From contig NZ_JACJOG010000016.1 in NCBI RefSeq assembly GCF_014695375.1, forward strand, positions 1 to 54,329: a DNA stretch of 54,329 nucleotides, read 5' to 3'. The position numbers were made by a program, and so were the translations under genes. Below the pieces are notes generated by a model. The model was given only the letters and a program-made list of their open reading frames with translations, ran no database searches and had not been told where the DNA came from. Position 1 is the stretch's first letter; each line of letters opens with the position of its first letter. Source of the stretch: Coleofasciculus sp. FACHB-T130 (GTDB taxonomy: Bacteria; Cyanobacteriota; Cyanobacteriia; Cyanobacteriales; FACHB-T130). Positions 9,727 through 18,290 of the stretch are shown here, piece after piece.

Positions 9727-10152
9727 TTGACTCAATCTCCTCCCCTAGGCTGTGGTTGGATGAAAGCGACTATTTTGTATTCTTCAGTACCCCAGCCTTA
9801 AAGATTCGGGTAACTCCGTAAATATCCGGACTGATGTTCTTTATATTTAATCTTTCCTTCAAAAATATTGCTATGGCTGAGAGCTTATCTTTACTTAAGC
9901 TTTAAATAAAAAGAGAGCTGACCGCAGAAGTATAAAGTTTCTGTAAAGAAGACTGAAATTTTCAAGACAATAAATTCTGGATTTTCTCGTAAAATCAAGG
10001 CTTCTAGGCGATTTAACCGTTTTCAATCTGTTTCCAAATTAGGAAAAATGACCGCACTCCGGGTTGTGGGTGAGAAAATGCTTATATCCGTATATCTTCG
10101 GATATAAGCCTAAAGATAGAGTTGTTACCGATTCCAGATGCTGAAAGCAGTA
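9727..10152. other. Intergenic region between kaiC and the methyltransferase
   Basis: About 425 bases. It contains the terminator-like hairpin downstream of kaiC (10080-10109) and an AT-rich stretch before the methyltransferase. No ORF or RNA gene is credible here. Confidence 0.5.
10080..10109 (-). terminator. Terminator-like hairpin downstream of kaiC
   Basis: GCTTATATCCG and CGGATATAAGC form a perfect 11-bp stem with an 8-base loop, 43 bases after the kaiC stop. On the minus strand it is followed by ATTTTCT, a weak U-tract. This probably ends the kai transcript. Confidence 0.6.
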
Positions 10153-11718
10153 TTAGATTTCTGTATCGTCAGTGTTTTCCCTCATCCCTCTGACAATTCG
10201 GGAGAGTTCGCTCTTTTCATCAACCGCAATCCGAGTAGGAGAACCACTGATAATTCGTTCGTAATTCCGGAACGAATCCTTAATTTCAGCTCCTGCATCA
10301 CTAATCGTGTACTCGCGGATGCCTTTTTCATGCCACGAACCCCGCATTTTAAAGACATTGATAGCGCGGGACATTTCACCGCGAATTTCCACATATTGCA
10401 GCATCAAAATCGTGTCTGTAATGGTGGAAATATGGGAATCCGTAATCGAGTGGGAACCCATAAAGTGGTCTGTGGTATTGGTAAAAAAGCCAGTGATTTC
10501 CTCTTGCTTGGCATAACCTGTAACCCCAATCACAAACTGCCGGAAGGCGTTGTTGCTGACGCCTCGAGCTAATGCCGAAAGCGAATCAATGGCAATGCGA
10601 GACGGCTTGAATTCAGCAATTTCCGACTTAATCATCTGCAAGTGGTCTTCTAACCCAGCCGACTCTGGATAGGTGCAAAGGATTCTCAGCAATCCTTTTT
10701 GTTCCATCTCCTCAAAATCAATGCCCCAAGAGTAGGCGTTGCGAGACAGTTGGGCACGAGATTCTTCGTAGGCAAACAAAATGGCACGTTCGTTGTTCGT
10801 ACAGGCAACTTGCAAAAATTTGCTGACTAAAAGCGTTTTGCCAGTACCCGTGGCACCCGTTGTCAGAATGATAGAATCTTTAAAAAATCCACCTCCACAC
10901 ATTTCGTCAAGGGTTTTAACACCCGAAGACACCCGGACATTAGAAGAACGCTGGGTGAGCCGCATCGCTCCTAGCGGGAAAATATTGATGCCATTATTGG
11001 TCATGGTGAAAGGGTATTCCCCTTTCATGTGAGTGGTGCCACGAAGTTTAAGAATTTCAATCGTGCGACGACGGCGTTCTCCTTCCAAAACGTTGCGGAC
11101 AATTGCCACGTTATCGGAAACAAACTCTTCTACTCCGAACCGCGCCACCGGGCCATATTCTTCGAGCCGTTCCGTCGTCATCACCGTAGTGACGCCAATT
11201 TGTTTGAGGCGAGCTACTAAGCGAAAAATTTCTCTTCGTACCACAGAAGCAGCATCATATTGCTGAAAAACAGCGGTGACAGAATCGATAGAAACCCGCT
11301 TGGCTTTGTATTTACGAATGGCGTACTGAATCCGCTCAATTAGGGCGGAAAGGTCAAAGTTCCCGACGACTTCCTGCCCTTCCGGATCGGGTGAAGCATC
11401 CAGAATAAATAACTTTCCTTCATCAATTAAGCGTTGCAGATCCCAACCAAAACTGGAGGCATTTTTGATGATATCGGTAGGAGATTCTTCAAAGGTAACA
11501 AATACCCCAGGCTCATCAAAATAGGCAATTCCATGATAAAGAAATTGAACGGCAAATAATGTCTTGCCAGTTCCAGAAGTACCACTGAATAAGGTAGTTC
11601 TCCCTAAAGGTAAGCCTCCATGACTAATATCATCGAAGCCTTCAATCATCGTCCGGATTTTTTGTACTCCCACCGGAGCCAATTCGGCTTGTGGCTCAAT
11701 CGGATTAGTTTTACTCAT
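10153..11718 (-). CDS. kaiC: Circadian clock protein KaiC
   Basis: 521 residues (S. elongatus KaiC has 519). KaiC is the hexameric double-RecA ATPase, autokinase and autophosphatase at the centre of the cyanobacterial oscillator. The CI domain has Walker A GTSGTGKT at 46-53 with Lys52; the CII domain has a second Walker A, GATGTGKT. The autophosphorylation site ITDSHISTITDT carries the adjacent Ser-Thr pair (Ser431/Thr432 equivalents). The C-terminal tail ISGSPTRIAVDEKSELSRIVRG, the KaiA-binding A-loop region, is intact. The ATG follows GGAAGAG, a good ribosome binding site. It lies 94 bases downstream of kaiB, so kaiBC is probably one transcript. All key residues are present, so the clock should be functional. 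Confidence 0.98.
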   Translation of the reverse strand: MSKTNPIEPQAELAPVGVQKIRTMIEGFDDISHGGLPLGRTTLFSGTSGTGKTLFAVQFLYHGIAYFDEPGVFVTFEESPTDIIKNASSFGWDLQRLIDEGKLFILDASPDPEGQEVVGNFDLSALIERIQYAIRKYKAKRVSIDSVTAVFQQYDAASVVRREIFRLVARLKQIGVTTVMTTERLEEYGPVARFGVEEFVSDNVAIVRNVLEGERRRRTIEILKLRGTTHMKGEYPFTMTNNGINIFPLGAMRLTQRSSNVRVSSGVKTLDEMCGGGFFKDSIILTTGATGTGKTLLVSKFLQVACTNNERAILFAYEESRAQLSRNAYSWGIDFEEMEQKGLLRILCTYPESAGLEDHLQMIKSEIAEFKPSRIAIDSLSALARGVSNNAFRQFVIGVTGYAKQEEITGFFTNTTDHFMGSHSITDSHISTITDTILMLQYVEIRGEMSRAINVFKMRGSWHEKGIREYTISDAGAEIKDSFRNYERIISGSPTRIAVDEKSELSRIVRGMRENTDDTEI

Positions 11719-11780
11719 CGCTCTTCCGTCGCAAAAATTGGCTCTACTTGCAGAAACGGGCTAGGAAACCTACAACAGTT

Positions 11781-11801
11781 TAAAGTCTAAAGTCTTCAGT
11801 C
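11781..11801. repeat. Three heptanucleotide repeats in the kaiB-kaiC spacer
   Basis: TAAAGTC, TAAAGTC and TTCAGTC follow each other in the spacer between kaiB and kaiC. A related TCTAAAGTCT occurs in the kaiA-kaiB spacer near 12173. Such 7-base STRRs are typical of filamentous cyanobacteria; a regulatory role is not implied. Confidence 0.6.
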
Positions 11802-11812
11802 CGAATTAAAGT

Positions 11813-12127
11813 TTATAAATCCGCTTCGGCTTCAGCAAGTTCTTCATAGAGAATATCTAGCCCTACCAAGACTTTTTCCCGATCTGAAAGATCCCCAATG
11901 ATTTTGCGGACTGGAGGTGGTAATACTTTTGCTAAGGTGGGTGTGGCTAATATTTTATCTTCCTCTGCCAGTTGCGGATTTTTGAGAACATCGATCACTT
12001 TGAGAGCGTAGACACCTTGAAACTCGTGTTCGAGGATATTTTTGAGTGTTGTCAAAGCTCGTACAGAATTGCTAGTATTTCCAGCAACGTAGAGCTTGAG
12101 AACATAAGTTTTCTTTAGCGCACTCAT
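11813..12127 (-). CDS. kaiB: Circadian clock protein KaiB
   Basis: 104 residues, the normal length. KaiB is the fold-switching thioredoxin-like protein that binds phosphorylated KaiC, sequesters KaiA and drives the dephosphorylation phase. The sequence has the family hallmarks: [18 protein letters not shown] at the start, the helix ending in [26 protein letters not shown], and [18 protein letters not shown]. The acidic C-terminal tail ([10 protein letters not shown]) is also typical. It lies between kaiA (102-base spacer) and kaiC (94-base spacer) in the usual A-B-C order. Confidence 0.98.
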   Translation of the reverse strand: MSALKKTYVLKLYVAGNTSNSVRALTTLKNILEHEFQGVYALKVIDVLKNPQLAEEDKILATPTLAKVLPPPVRKIIGDLSDREKVLVGLDILYEELAEAEADL

Positions 12128-12229
12128 AGCTTAGGGATTAGGGTAAGAGTTTTGGAGTGGGAAATCGGGATTGTCTAAAGTCTAAGGTTTTTTGGAGTCT
12201 GCTTTAAATGAATCGCTTAAAGCGCAAAC

Positions 12230-13177
12230 TCATGACTCTCTAGGAATGGAACGGCGATACATTTCGCACAGGTGAGCAATGACATCAATTAAAGTCAGTC
12301 GATAGTCCAGTAATACTTCTTCACTCCGCCCCTCTAATTTCAGTTTTTTGGAAAAATCATCCATTAATTCCATGTGAATTTCAACAATTTGAGAAACAGA
12401 GAGATCGGCAAAAAAAGCCGTTGTCACAAATTGGTCGATTATTTGATTCAGTGTACTCTCTGTGGAAAAGTAACTGAGAACAATTTTGCGGTATTCTGCT
12501 CGGAGTTGCTGTAAAAGTTCTTGCTTCTCGGTTCGGGATAGATAGCGGAAAAAAGACTGTGGATTTCGCTTATAGTACACACCCAAGTATCCTAATCGCT
12601 CCTTAAGTTTTTCAGACAGCCGTCGCTGCTGTAGCATGAGAAAATTTTGAGTATGCAACTCGGTGATTGGATCGACGGTGATGGAGCGATCTGGCAGGAG
12701 ACAGGTGGGAGCAAGAGTAAGAAACTGAGCGATCGCCCGTTCAATCAACCGCGCGATTTTGTCCGCTTCGGTTGCAGCTACATAAACTTCCCCAGGGTGG
12801 TAGATGTAAGTCTCCAAGGCTTGGGTAGAATTCGGGGCGGTACGGGGGGGATTTTGCCCCTCTAGGGTGGTCGCTCCCTGACTGGCTTCGTCTGCTACCC
12901 CAGATAAAATCACAACTGGCAGCAGTATGCCTTGTTCGTACAAACGATTGACGAGGGGACGCAACGATGAGTCTTCTTGTAAAACCAAACAATCAATTTG
13001 TTGCTTGTACTGCTCAACCCAGTCAAACAACTCCGGTAAGGACGATATCTGGTTTAGAAGATAGCGATGTTCTACGGCGATCGCTTCTTTGGGGGATTCG
13101 CTGCACAATGAATCGCGTAAGGACTGTGCCAGCGACTCCGAGCGCACAAAAGTACAAATAGACAGCGGATGATGCAA
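12230..13177 (-). CDS. kaiA: Circadian clock protein KaiA
   Basis: 315 residues. KaiA stimulates KaiC autophosphorylation by binding its C-terminal tail. The N-terminal pseudo-receiver (IDCLVLQED near 61-69) and the C-terminal four-helix KaiC-binding domain (RLGYLGVYYKR, IVLSYFS, AFFADLSVSQIVEIHMELMDDFSKKLKLEGRSEEVLLDYRLTLIDVIAHLCEMYRRSIPRE) are both present, so this is a full-length KaiA, not the short form of some filamentous strains. The start codon is TTG at 13177-13175; no in-frame ATG lies upstream before a stop, and the N-terminus aligns with that of S. elongatus KaiA (284 residues). The extra length includes a proline-rich insert at about residues 99-118. No clear ribosome binding site is visible. 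Confidence 0.97.
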   Translation of the reverse strand: MHHPLSICTFVRSESLAQSLRDSLCSESPKEAIAVEHRYLLNQISSLPELFDWVEQYKQQIDCLVLQEDSSLRPLVNRLYEQGILLPVVILSGVADEASQGATTLEGQNPPRTAPNSTQALETYIYHPGEVYVAATEADKIARLIERAIAQFLTLAPTCLLPDRSITVDPITELHTQNFLMLQQRRLSEKLKERLGYLGVYYKRNPQSFFRYLSRTEKQELLQQLRAEYRKIVLSYFSTESTLNQIIDQFVTTAFFADLSVSQIVEIHMELMDDFSKKLKLEGRSEEVLLDYRLTLIDVIAHLCEMYRRSIPRES

Positions 13178-13485
13178 AACTTTAACTATTCTAGAGTAGA
13201 AATTAAATTACTGTTTGTTTGGAGACATCTCTCAGGAGGAGGATCTCTCACCGGCATTCTTCATTAACTACTTAATATTAATTTAATCATTAATCCAATT
13301 GTTATTAATTGTAATTAGTAGGCTCAAGAAGCCCCCTCGACCGAGGCATAATTGAGCAGTACCTTGTTTTTGCTTTTTTAAAACTAGCTCTACGAAATTC
13401 AACCTTTGTCAACTCCTTTTTAAATACCTATAGGCTGTAGGCAGGGAAAAACCCAAGCGCTCTCCGCACCTACTGAGCCTCAGCG
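13178..13485. other. Divergent intergenic region kaiA / histidine kinase
   Basis: 308 bases separate the divergent kaiA and histidine kinase genes. The middle (about 13260-13325) is strongly AT-rich with repeated TTAAT-like words and probably holds the promoters, but no -35/-10 pair is clear enough to call. Confidence 0.5.
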
Positions 13486-16400
13486 ATGAATTCGAGCGGC
13501 GACGTACTGCGTGCGTTCTTGTTGCACTTTCCCCTAGCCAGGTTGGTCATGTCCATATCCACTCCCAGTTTAAAGGAATTTATCGAGCCAGTTCCCGTTT
13601 GCGAACAAACAGTGGCATTGGTGAGGGTGCTGGAGATTTTTAGCTCTGGTAGTTGCGATCGCCTGGTGGTGGTCAGCGAACAACAACATCCACTGGGAGT
13701 CATCAATCTGCGGGCAATGATGCCTCATCTTCTAGTAACAAATTCGTTCAGCCAAAAAAATTATTTAGTTGCTCCTTTGACGCTGGATTTACAGCAACCC
13801 CTGTGTCATCTAAATTTTCCTCTGATTGAACGGTTGACAACGTTACCGAGTCAGCTGTCTCTGAAGGAATTTCGCCTGTATTTGCGCTCATGCAATTCCC
13901 AAACACCGCAACATTGGGCTGTGGTCGATCCCACTCATCAATTCTTGGGTTTGTTAGATAGCCAGCGGATCTTGAAATTCATGGCAACCGCCGAAGGCAG
14001 CGAGGAATGGGGCATCGGCAGTAGTCAGAAGAGAGCTTCCCAAGCCTATACCCCAGGAGAACTCCAAGAAGACGCAATCGCTTTGCGGGAAGTAACCCCG
14101 CTCCGAGAAGCCGCCCTCCAGGCATCCGGACATCTACGCAAACCGCCCTTCCCTTGGTCAGTCGCAACAAACACAGTTCAACGCCCTGCTGCGGAGAAGC
14201 CGACAGGGGGACAAGTGGGGCAATCGCACGGCGGGCACAGAACCTTAGTGCAACTGTTGGAACAACTGCCATTGCCTTTAAGGTTGCAAACAAGTTCTGG
14301 ACAAGCGATCGCCCAGAACCTAACTTGGCGTCAGCAGATTGGGGAAAGCTTTAACCCACCCGTAGTACAGCAAGAGGCACCTGCCAGATTAGATTCCTTG
14401 CCCTCGGTGTGGAGCGAGATATTCGTCGGAAGTTCTAGCGCCCAGGAAATTCAGCCTGCTCGGCGATGGGAGCCTTCAAAGCAAAGCAACCGATCCGATT
14501 TGGGTGCAGATGAAGCCTCTGTTAGCGGTGATTCTGCCAGCGTGATGTCAGCGACAGAAGCCACCCTGACTCTAAATAACCCTCTCGATAATTCCTCAGC
14601 AACCCAACCTTCTAGAACCTGGAAAAAGAGCAACGAGCGCATTTGGCAGTTTGTCAAAATTCCCCTGTGGCAGAACGGGGCTGAGTTAGAACTTCTCGAA
14701 ACCTTAGGCAAAACCCCAGTACAGGAGTTCCGAGGAAATCCTTATCTTCCCGCTTCTTCCTCTTCACTGAATCCTGACCCGCAATCTTCAGCACTCGGCA
14801 CTGACTTATGGCTGGTGATGGCAACTGATATCACGGAACAGCAGCAGGTTGCCAAGGAACTAACGGCTAAAAATGCGGATTTGGTGCAACTCAACCGGAT
14901 GAAAGATGAGTTTTTAGCCTGTATCAGCCACGAACTGAAGACTCCCCTAACTTCCGTGCTGGGTTTATCCAGCTTGCTCAAGGATCGGGTACTGGGACAG
15001 CTGAACGAGCGACAGGAACGCTATGCAAAGCTGATTCATCAGAGTGGGCGTCAGTTGATGACGGTGGTCAACGATATTTTAGATTTGACCCGCATGGAGA
15101 CGGGGCAGTTGGAACTGTCGCCAGAACCCGTGAATTTTCTGACAGTGTGCGATCGCGCCTTATCTCAAGCGAGACAACTCCAGACCTTAAAAGACCAACC
15201 GGCGACGGGGCATGAACCAGTCAGCAACGCCAAAGAGGAACTGGGTTTTACGCTCAGTATCGAACCTGGATTAGAAACGATTGTGGCGGACGATTTGCGT
15301 CTGCGCCAGATGCTCACTCACCTGCTTTCCAACGCCCTCAAATTTACCGAAGCGGGCGGCGAAATTGGACTGAAAGTTAGTCGGTGGGAAGGCTGGATTG
15401 CTTTTACTGTTTGGGACACTGGCATTGGTATCCCAGAGGCAAAACAACATTTAATTTTTCAAAAATTTCAACAGCTAGAAGACCCGATGACCCGCCGCTT
15501 TGACGGGACGGGGTTGGGGCTGGTTTTAACCCAAGGTTTGGCTCGTCTGCACGGTGGGGATGTTTCCTTTATCTCCAAACCCGGTGAGGGAAGCCAGTTT
15601 ACCCTGCTACTTCCTCCGATTCCCCCGACGCGCAAGGAGGAAGGAAGCCGGATGAAGGCTCAAAAAAATCGGGATGCATCCTTCACCCCCCATCGTTCAT
15701 CCTTGAACCGCAATCGGTTGATTTTGATCGTCGAAGCCGCACCCCAGTACATCGACCATCTCACTCAGCAACTCACCAGTTTGGGCTATCGAGCTGCGAT
15801 CGCTCGTTCCGGGACAGAAGCCCTCGAAAAAGCACGGCGATTTCAGCCACAAGCCATACTGCTCAACCCGTGCTTGCCCCTGCTTTCCGGCTGGGACGTG
15901 CTGACTCTGCTCAAATCAGACGACCAAACCTGCCACATTCCAGTCATCGTGACAGCCGCTAACGCCGAAAAAGAGCAAGCCGCCTCCAACCGAGCAGATG
16001 GCTTTTTAACGCTGCCAGTCCAGGCGGAAACTTTACGCCACAGCCTGACTTGTTTAACCAAGCCAAAGCAATGCACCAACGTCAGCCTGACGATTTTACA
16101 TCTCACTTCTCTTGAGCAAGCCGCGATAGAATTTTCGCCCACCGCATTGGGACTCTCGCCAAATCACCGGGTTCTAGAAGCCGACGATCTAGAACAGGCA
16201 GAACTTCTGGCTCGCGTTTGGCAGCCGGATGTCGTTATCCTCGATGGTGGGGGTCTAGAAGATCCGCTTGTCTATCTCCAACAACTTGCCTCACGGACAA
16301 GCCTTGCTTCTCTACCATTAGTAACGCTAGATCGCCCGACCACTGAGGCGGCAAATCAAGTGAGCAGTCTTTGTGTCTTTCCCTGTTTGGCAGGAGATGG

Positions 16401-16938
16401 GAACGATCATACCGCAGCCTTATTGCAGGTGATTCAGATTGCCGTTGGGATGAGCTGCAAGCCGAGCATTTTAGTTGTCGATGCGCGATCGCTGATGGAT
16501 TTGTCGGCAAGCGTCAATCGCTACCCGACCAGCGAAGCCTTCGACCCTCGATTGTTCGCTAAACCCCAGCTGGGCAGCTCGAAGGCATCGCCTCTGATTC
16601 ACTACCTACAAAAAGCCGGGTTTAGAAGTATACTTTCGCGGTCTTGGACTGAAGTATTGCGGCAACTTCAACAGCAAAACGTTGATTTATTGCTGATCGA
16701 TCTGGCAGACATGGAGCTAAATCCAGCCTTGATGGAGGCGCTGGCTTCCTTGAGACAGATGCCTTTTCTGCCGCCGATTTTGGTGCTTGAGCATCAAAAT
16801 GATGGGGTCGATGAAGCTACCTCAGAGTTGCCGGAAATCCTCAGCGCGATCGCTACCAAAATTCTGCGCGTGCCCACCCTATCGATGGCAGAAGTGTTAG
16901 ACCAAATTCACCAAACCCTTACCCAATCAACCTACTAA
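13486..16938 (+). CDS. CBS/PAS histidine kinase with three degenerate receiver domains
   Basis: Up to 1150 residues; ATG at 13549 (residue 22) is an alternative start, and neither has a clear ribosome binding site. Domains: a CBS pair (about 25-170), a long low-complexity linker and a PAS-like segment ending in LVMATDITEQQQ (about 250-460), HisKA with His482 (ACISHELKTPL), HATPase with DTGIGIP and GTGLGLV, then three receiver-like units. The first has the acidic pair replaced (LIVEAAP, 748-753), the phosphoacceptor Asp replaced by Asn794 (LLNPCLP) and the conserved Lys replaced (FLTLPV). The second keeps only an isolated Asp (VVILDGGG). The third (SILVVDARS, LLIDLAD) is also atypical. All three look like pseudo-receivers. 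It is divergent from kaiA; KaiA and CikA also carry pseudo-receivers, so a clock input or output role is plausible but inferred. Confidence 0.88.
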   Translation: MNSSGDVLRAFLLHFPLARLVMSISTPSLKEFIEPVPVCEQTVALVRVLEIFSSGSCDRLVVVSEQQHPLGVINLRAMMPHLLVTNSFSQKNYLVAPLTLDLQQPLCHLNFPLIERLTTLPSQLSLKEFRLYLRSCNSQTPQHWAVVDPTHQFLGLLDSQRILKFMATAEGSEEWGIGSSQKRASQAYTPGELQEDAIALREVTPLREAALQASGHLRKPPFPWSVATNTVQRPAAEKPTGGQVGQSHGGHRTLVQLLEQLPLPLRLQTSSGQAIAQNLTWRQQIGESFNPPVVQQEAPARLDSLPSVWSEIFVGSSSAQEIQPARRWEPSKQSNRSDLGADEASVSGDSASVMSATEATLTLNNPLDNSSATQPSRTWKKSNERIWQFVKIPLWQNGAELELLETLGKTPVQEFRGNPYLPASSSSLNPDPQSSALGTDLWLVMATDITEQQQVAKELTAKNADLVQLNRMKDEFLACISHELKTPLTSVLGLSSLLKDRVLGQLNERQERYAKLIHQSGRQLMTVVNDILDLTRMETGQLELSPEPVNFLTVCDRALSQARQLQTLKDQPATGHEPVSNAKEELGFTLSIEPGLETIVADDLRLRQMLTHLLSNALKFTEAGGEIGLKVSRWEGWIAFTVWDTGIGIPEAKQHLIFQKFQQLEDPMTRRFDGTGLGLVLTQGLARLHGGDVSFISKPGEGSQFTLLLPPIPPTRKEEGSRMKAQKNRDASFTPHRSSLNRNRLILIVEAAPQYIDHLTQQLTSLGYRAAIARSGTEALEKARRFQPQAILLNPCLPLLSGWDVLTLLKSDDQTCHIPVIVTAANAEKEQAASNRADGFLTLPVQAETLRHSLTCLTKPKQCTNVSLTILHLTSLEQAAIEFSPTALGLSPNHRVLEADDLEQAELLARVWQPDVVILDGGGLEDPLVYLQQLASRTSLASLPLVTLDRPTTEAANQVSSLCVFPCLAGDGNDHTAALLQVIQIAVGMSCKPSILVVDARSLMDLSASVNRYPTSEAFDPRLFAKPQLGSSKASPLIHYLQKAGFRSILSRSWTEVLRQLQQQNVDLLLIDLADMELNPALMEALASLRQMPFLPPILVLEHQNDGVDEATSELPEILSAIATKILRVPTLSMAEVLDQIHQTLTQSTY

Positions 16939-17083
16939 CTCTCATCCCCACCTCACCTTCTCGTTTCCTGGTGCAGGAGTAGGGCATTGCCGTGCCTGCT
17001 GAAATGTTGGTATGGGCGACTACCTGCTCAGGCCATCTACAGGAAGTAACTTTTTATACACCTGTCTCCCGGCGTATTTTCCC

Positions 17084-17113
17084 TTGACAATGCCATAATT
17101 CCTTGAGTATATT
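17084..17113 (+). promoter_or_regulatory. Strong sigma70-type promoter of the coiled-coil gene pair
   Basis: A perfect -35 TTGACA (17084-17089) is separated by 18 bases from -10 TATATT (17108-17113). It lies 113 bases before the start of the first coiled-coil gene, on the same strand. The predicted start of transcription is near 17120, at the edge of the palindrome at 17121-17142. Confidence 0.75.
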
Positions 17114-17120
17114 GCACTAA

Positions 17121-17142
17121 AAATAGAACATTTGTTCTATTT
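17121..17142. promoter_or_regulatory. LexA/SOS-type palindromic operator
   Basis: AAATAGAAC and GTTCTATTT form a perfect 9-bp inverted repeat with a 4-base spacer (ATTT). The core GAAC-N4-GTTC matches the Gram-positive-type SOS box and fits the cyanobacterial LexA box (RGTACNNNDGTWCB) except for one base. It covers the predicted transcription start region just downstream of a strong promoter, a position expected for a repressor. Assignment to LexA is by motif only. Confidence 0.55.
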
Positions 17143-17226
17143 AAAGGCTGTGTTCCCGGTTAGATTGCGACACTCTGCTGTAGGAAATTTACCTACAACC
17201 GAGCAACTTTTTTATGGAGAGAAAGC

Positions 17227-18234
17227 ATGAATAAAGTGGCATCCAAAGACAGCAAAGAACAGATTCTAGAAGCCTTCAAACAACTGATTGCAGACAAGAA
17301 AAGAATCGAGTCAAAAATCGCGACTAAGGAACAAGAAGCAGAAAAAGAAAAGAACAAAGAAGTTCTTCAAGCAGCTTCTACTTATACCATCGATAGTATT
17401 GTCAAAGGTCTAGCCGATCTGCAATTAGAGTTTGGCGGAATTGTTTTTGGACTCTCCGCAAAATTAACGGGTGAAACTTCAAAGTTAGACGAACTAAAAC
17501 GGGCGCTAGACATTGAAACGCAGCATTTGCAAGAACTTCAGCAAATCAGAGTCGTCGCAGATGCGCTGCACATCTTAACGCAAGAACACCAAGAAAACCT
17601 AAAATCACTTGAACAAAAAATAGCCAGCGAACGGGAAGCACTGGAAAAACAACAGTCTACCATCCGCAAATCTTGGCAAAAAGAACAGGAAGAATTTGAA
17701 ACGACACTCCAAGAACAAAATGCTCTATTAACTGCCGAACGCCAGCGGGAAGTTGAAGAATATCAATACGATTTAGAACGTACTCGGAAAATAGAGACAG
17801 ATGAGTACGAAGAAATTAAGCGAAACTTGGAACGGGAATTGCAACAATCTGAAAAAGAGAAAGAAAAACAGTGGTCAGAGCGAGAAAACAGTCTGACAAA
17901 GCGTCAAGCAGAATTTACGGAGCATCAAAAGAAAATAGAAGGATTTCCTAAAGAATTGGAGGATGCTGTTAAAAAAGCCAGAGAAGAGGCAATTAAAGAC
18001 GTTCACCAAGACGCTAAAGTGCAAGCTGATTTGTATGAAAAAGAGTGGGAAGCGACTAAACAAGCGAATGAATTTAAAATTCAATCCCTAGAGCAGACAA
18101 TTCAAAAACAATCTGAACAAATAACAGAAATGACTGCTCAACTTCAAGCTGCCTTGAAGCAAGCACAAGATATTGCCATGAGAGCCTTTGACAACTCCTC
18201 CGCTAAATTAACAGGCACGGAAAAGAGAAATTAG
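17227..18234 (+). CDS. Coiled-coil-rich protein, first of a tandem paralogous pair
   Basis: 335 residues, highly charged (Glu, Lys, Gln) with heptad patterning over most of the length and no membrane segment or signal peptide. A short less-charged block near residues 60-85 (VKGLADLQLEFGGIVFGLSAKLTGE) and a segment FPKELEDAVKKAREEA near 240 are shared with the next gene. The ATG follows GGAGAGAAAGC, a good ribosome binding site. Expression is probably driven by the TTGACA/TATATT promoter with the LexA-like palindrome upstream. No enzymatic motif is visible. Tandem coiled-coil-rich proteins of cyanobacteria (for example LfiA/LfiB of Anabaena) can form filaments; whether this protein does is unknown, and homology to those was not tested. 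Confidence 0.85.
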   Translation: MNKVASKDSKEQILEAFKQLIADKKRIESKIATKEQEAEKEKNKEVLQAASTYTIDSIVKGLADLQLEFGGIVFGLSAKLTGETSKLDELKRALDIETQHLQELQQIRVVADALHILTQEHQENLKSLEQKIASEREALEKQQSTIRKSWQKEQEEFETTLQEQNALLTAERQREVEEYQYDLERTRKIETDEYEEIKRNLERELQQSEKEKEKQWSERENSLTKRQAEFTEHQKKIEGFPKELEDAVKKAREEAIKDVHQDAKVQADLYEKEWEATKQANEFKIQSLEQTIQKQSEQITEMTAQLQAALKQAQDIAMRAFDNSSAKLTGTEKRN

Positions 18235-18290
18235 AAATTCGCTTTTATCTGGCTCCATAAATAGCGGTTCTCAAAAATAGGAGATTATCA

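Noticed and set aside
10138-10572. 144-codon plus-strand frame over the kaiC 3' part
   Set aside because: Entirely antisense to kaiC, whose coding is unambiguous.
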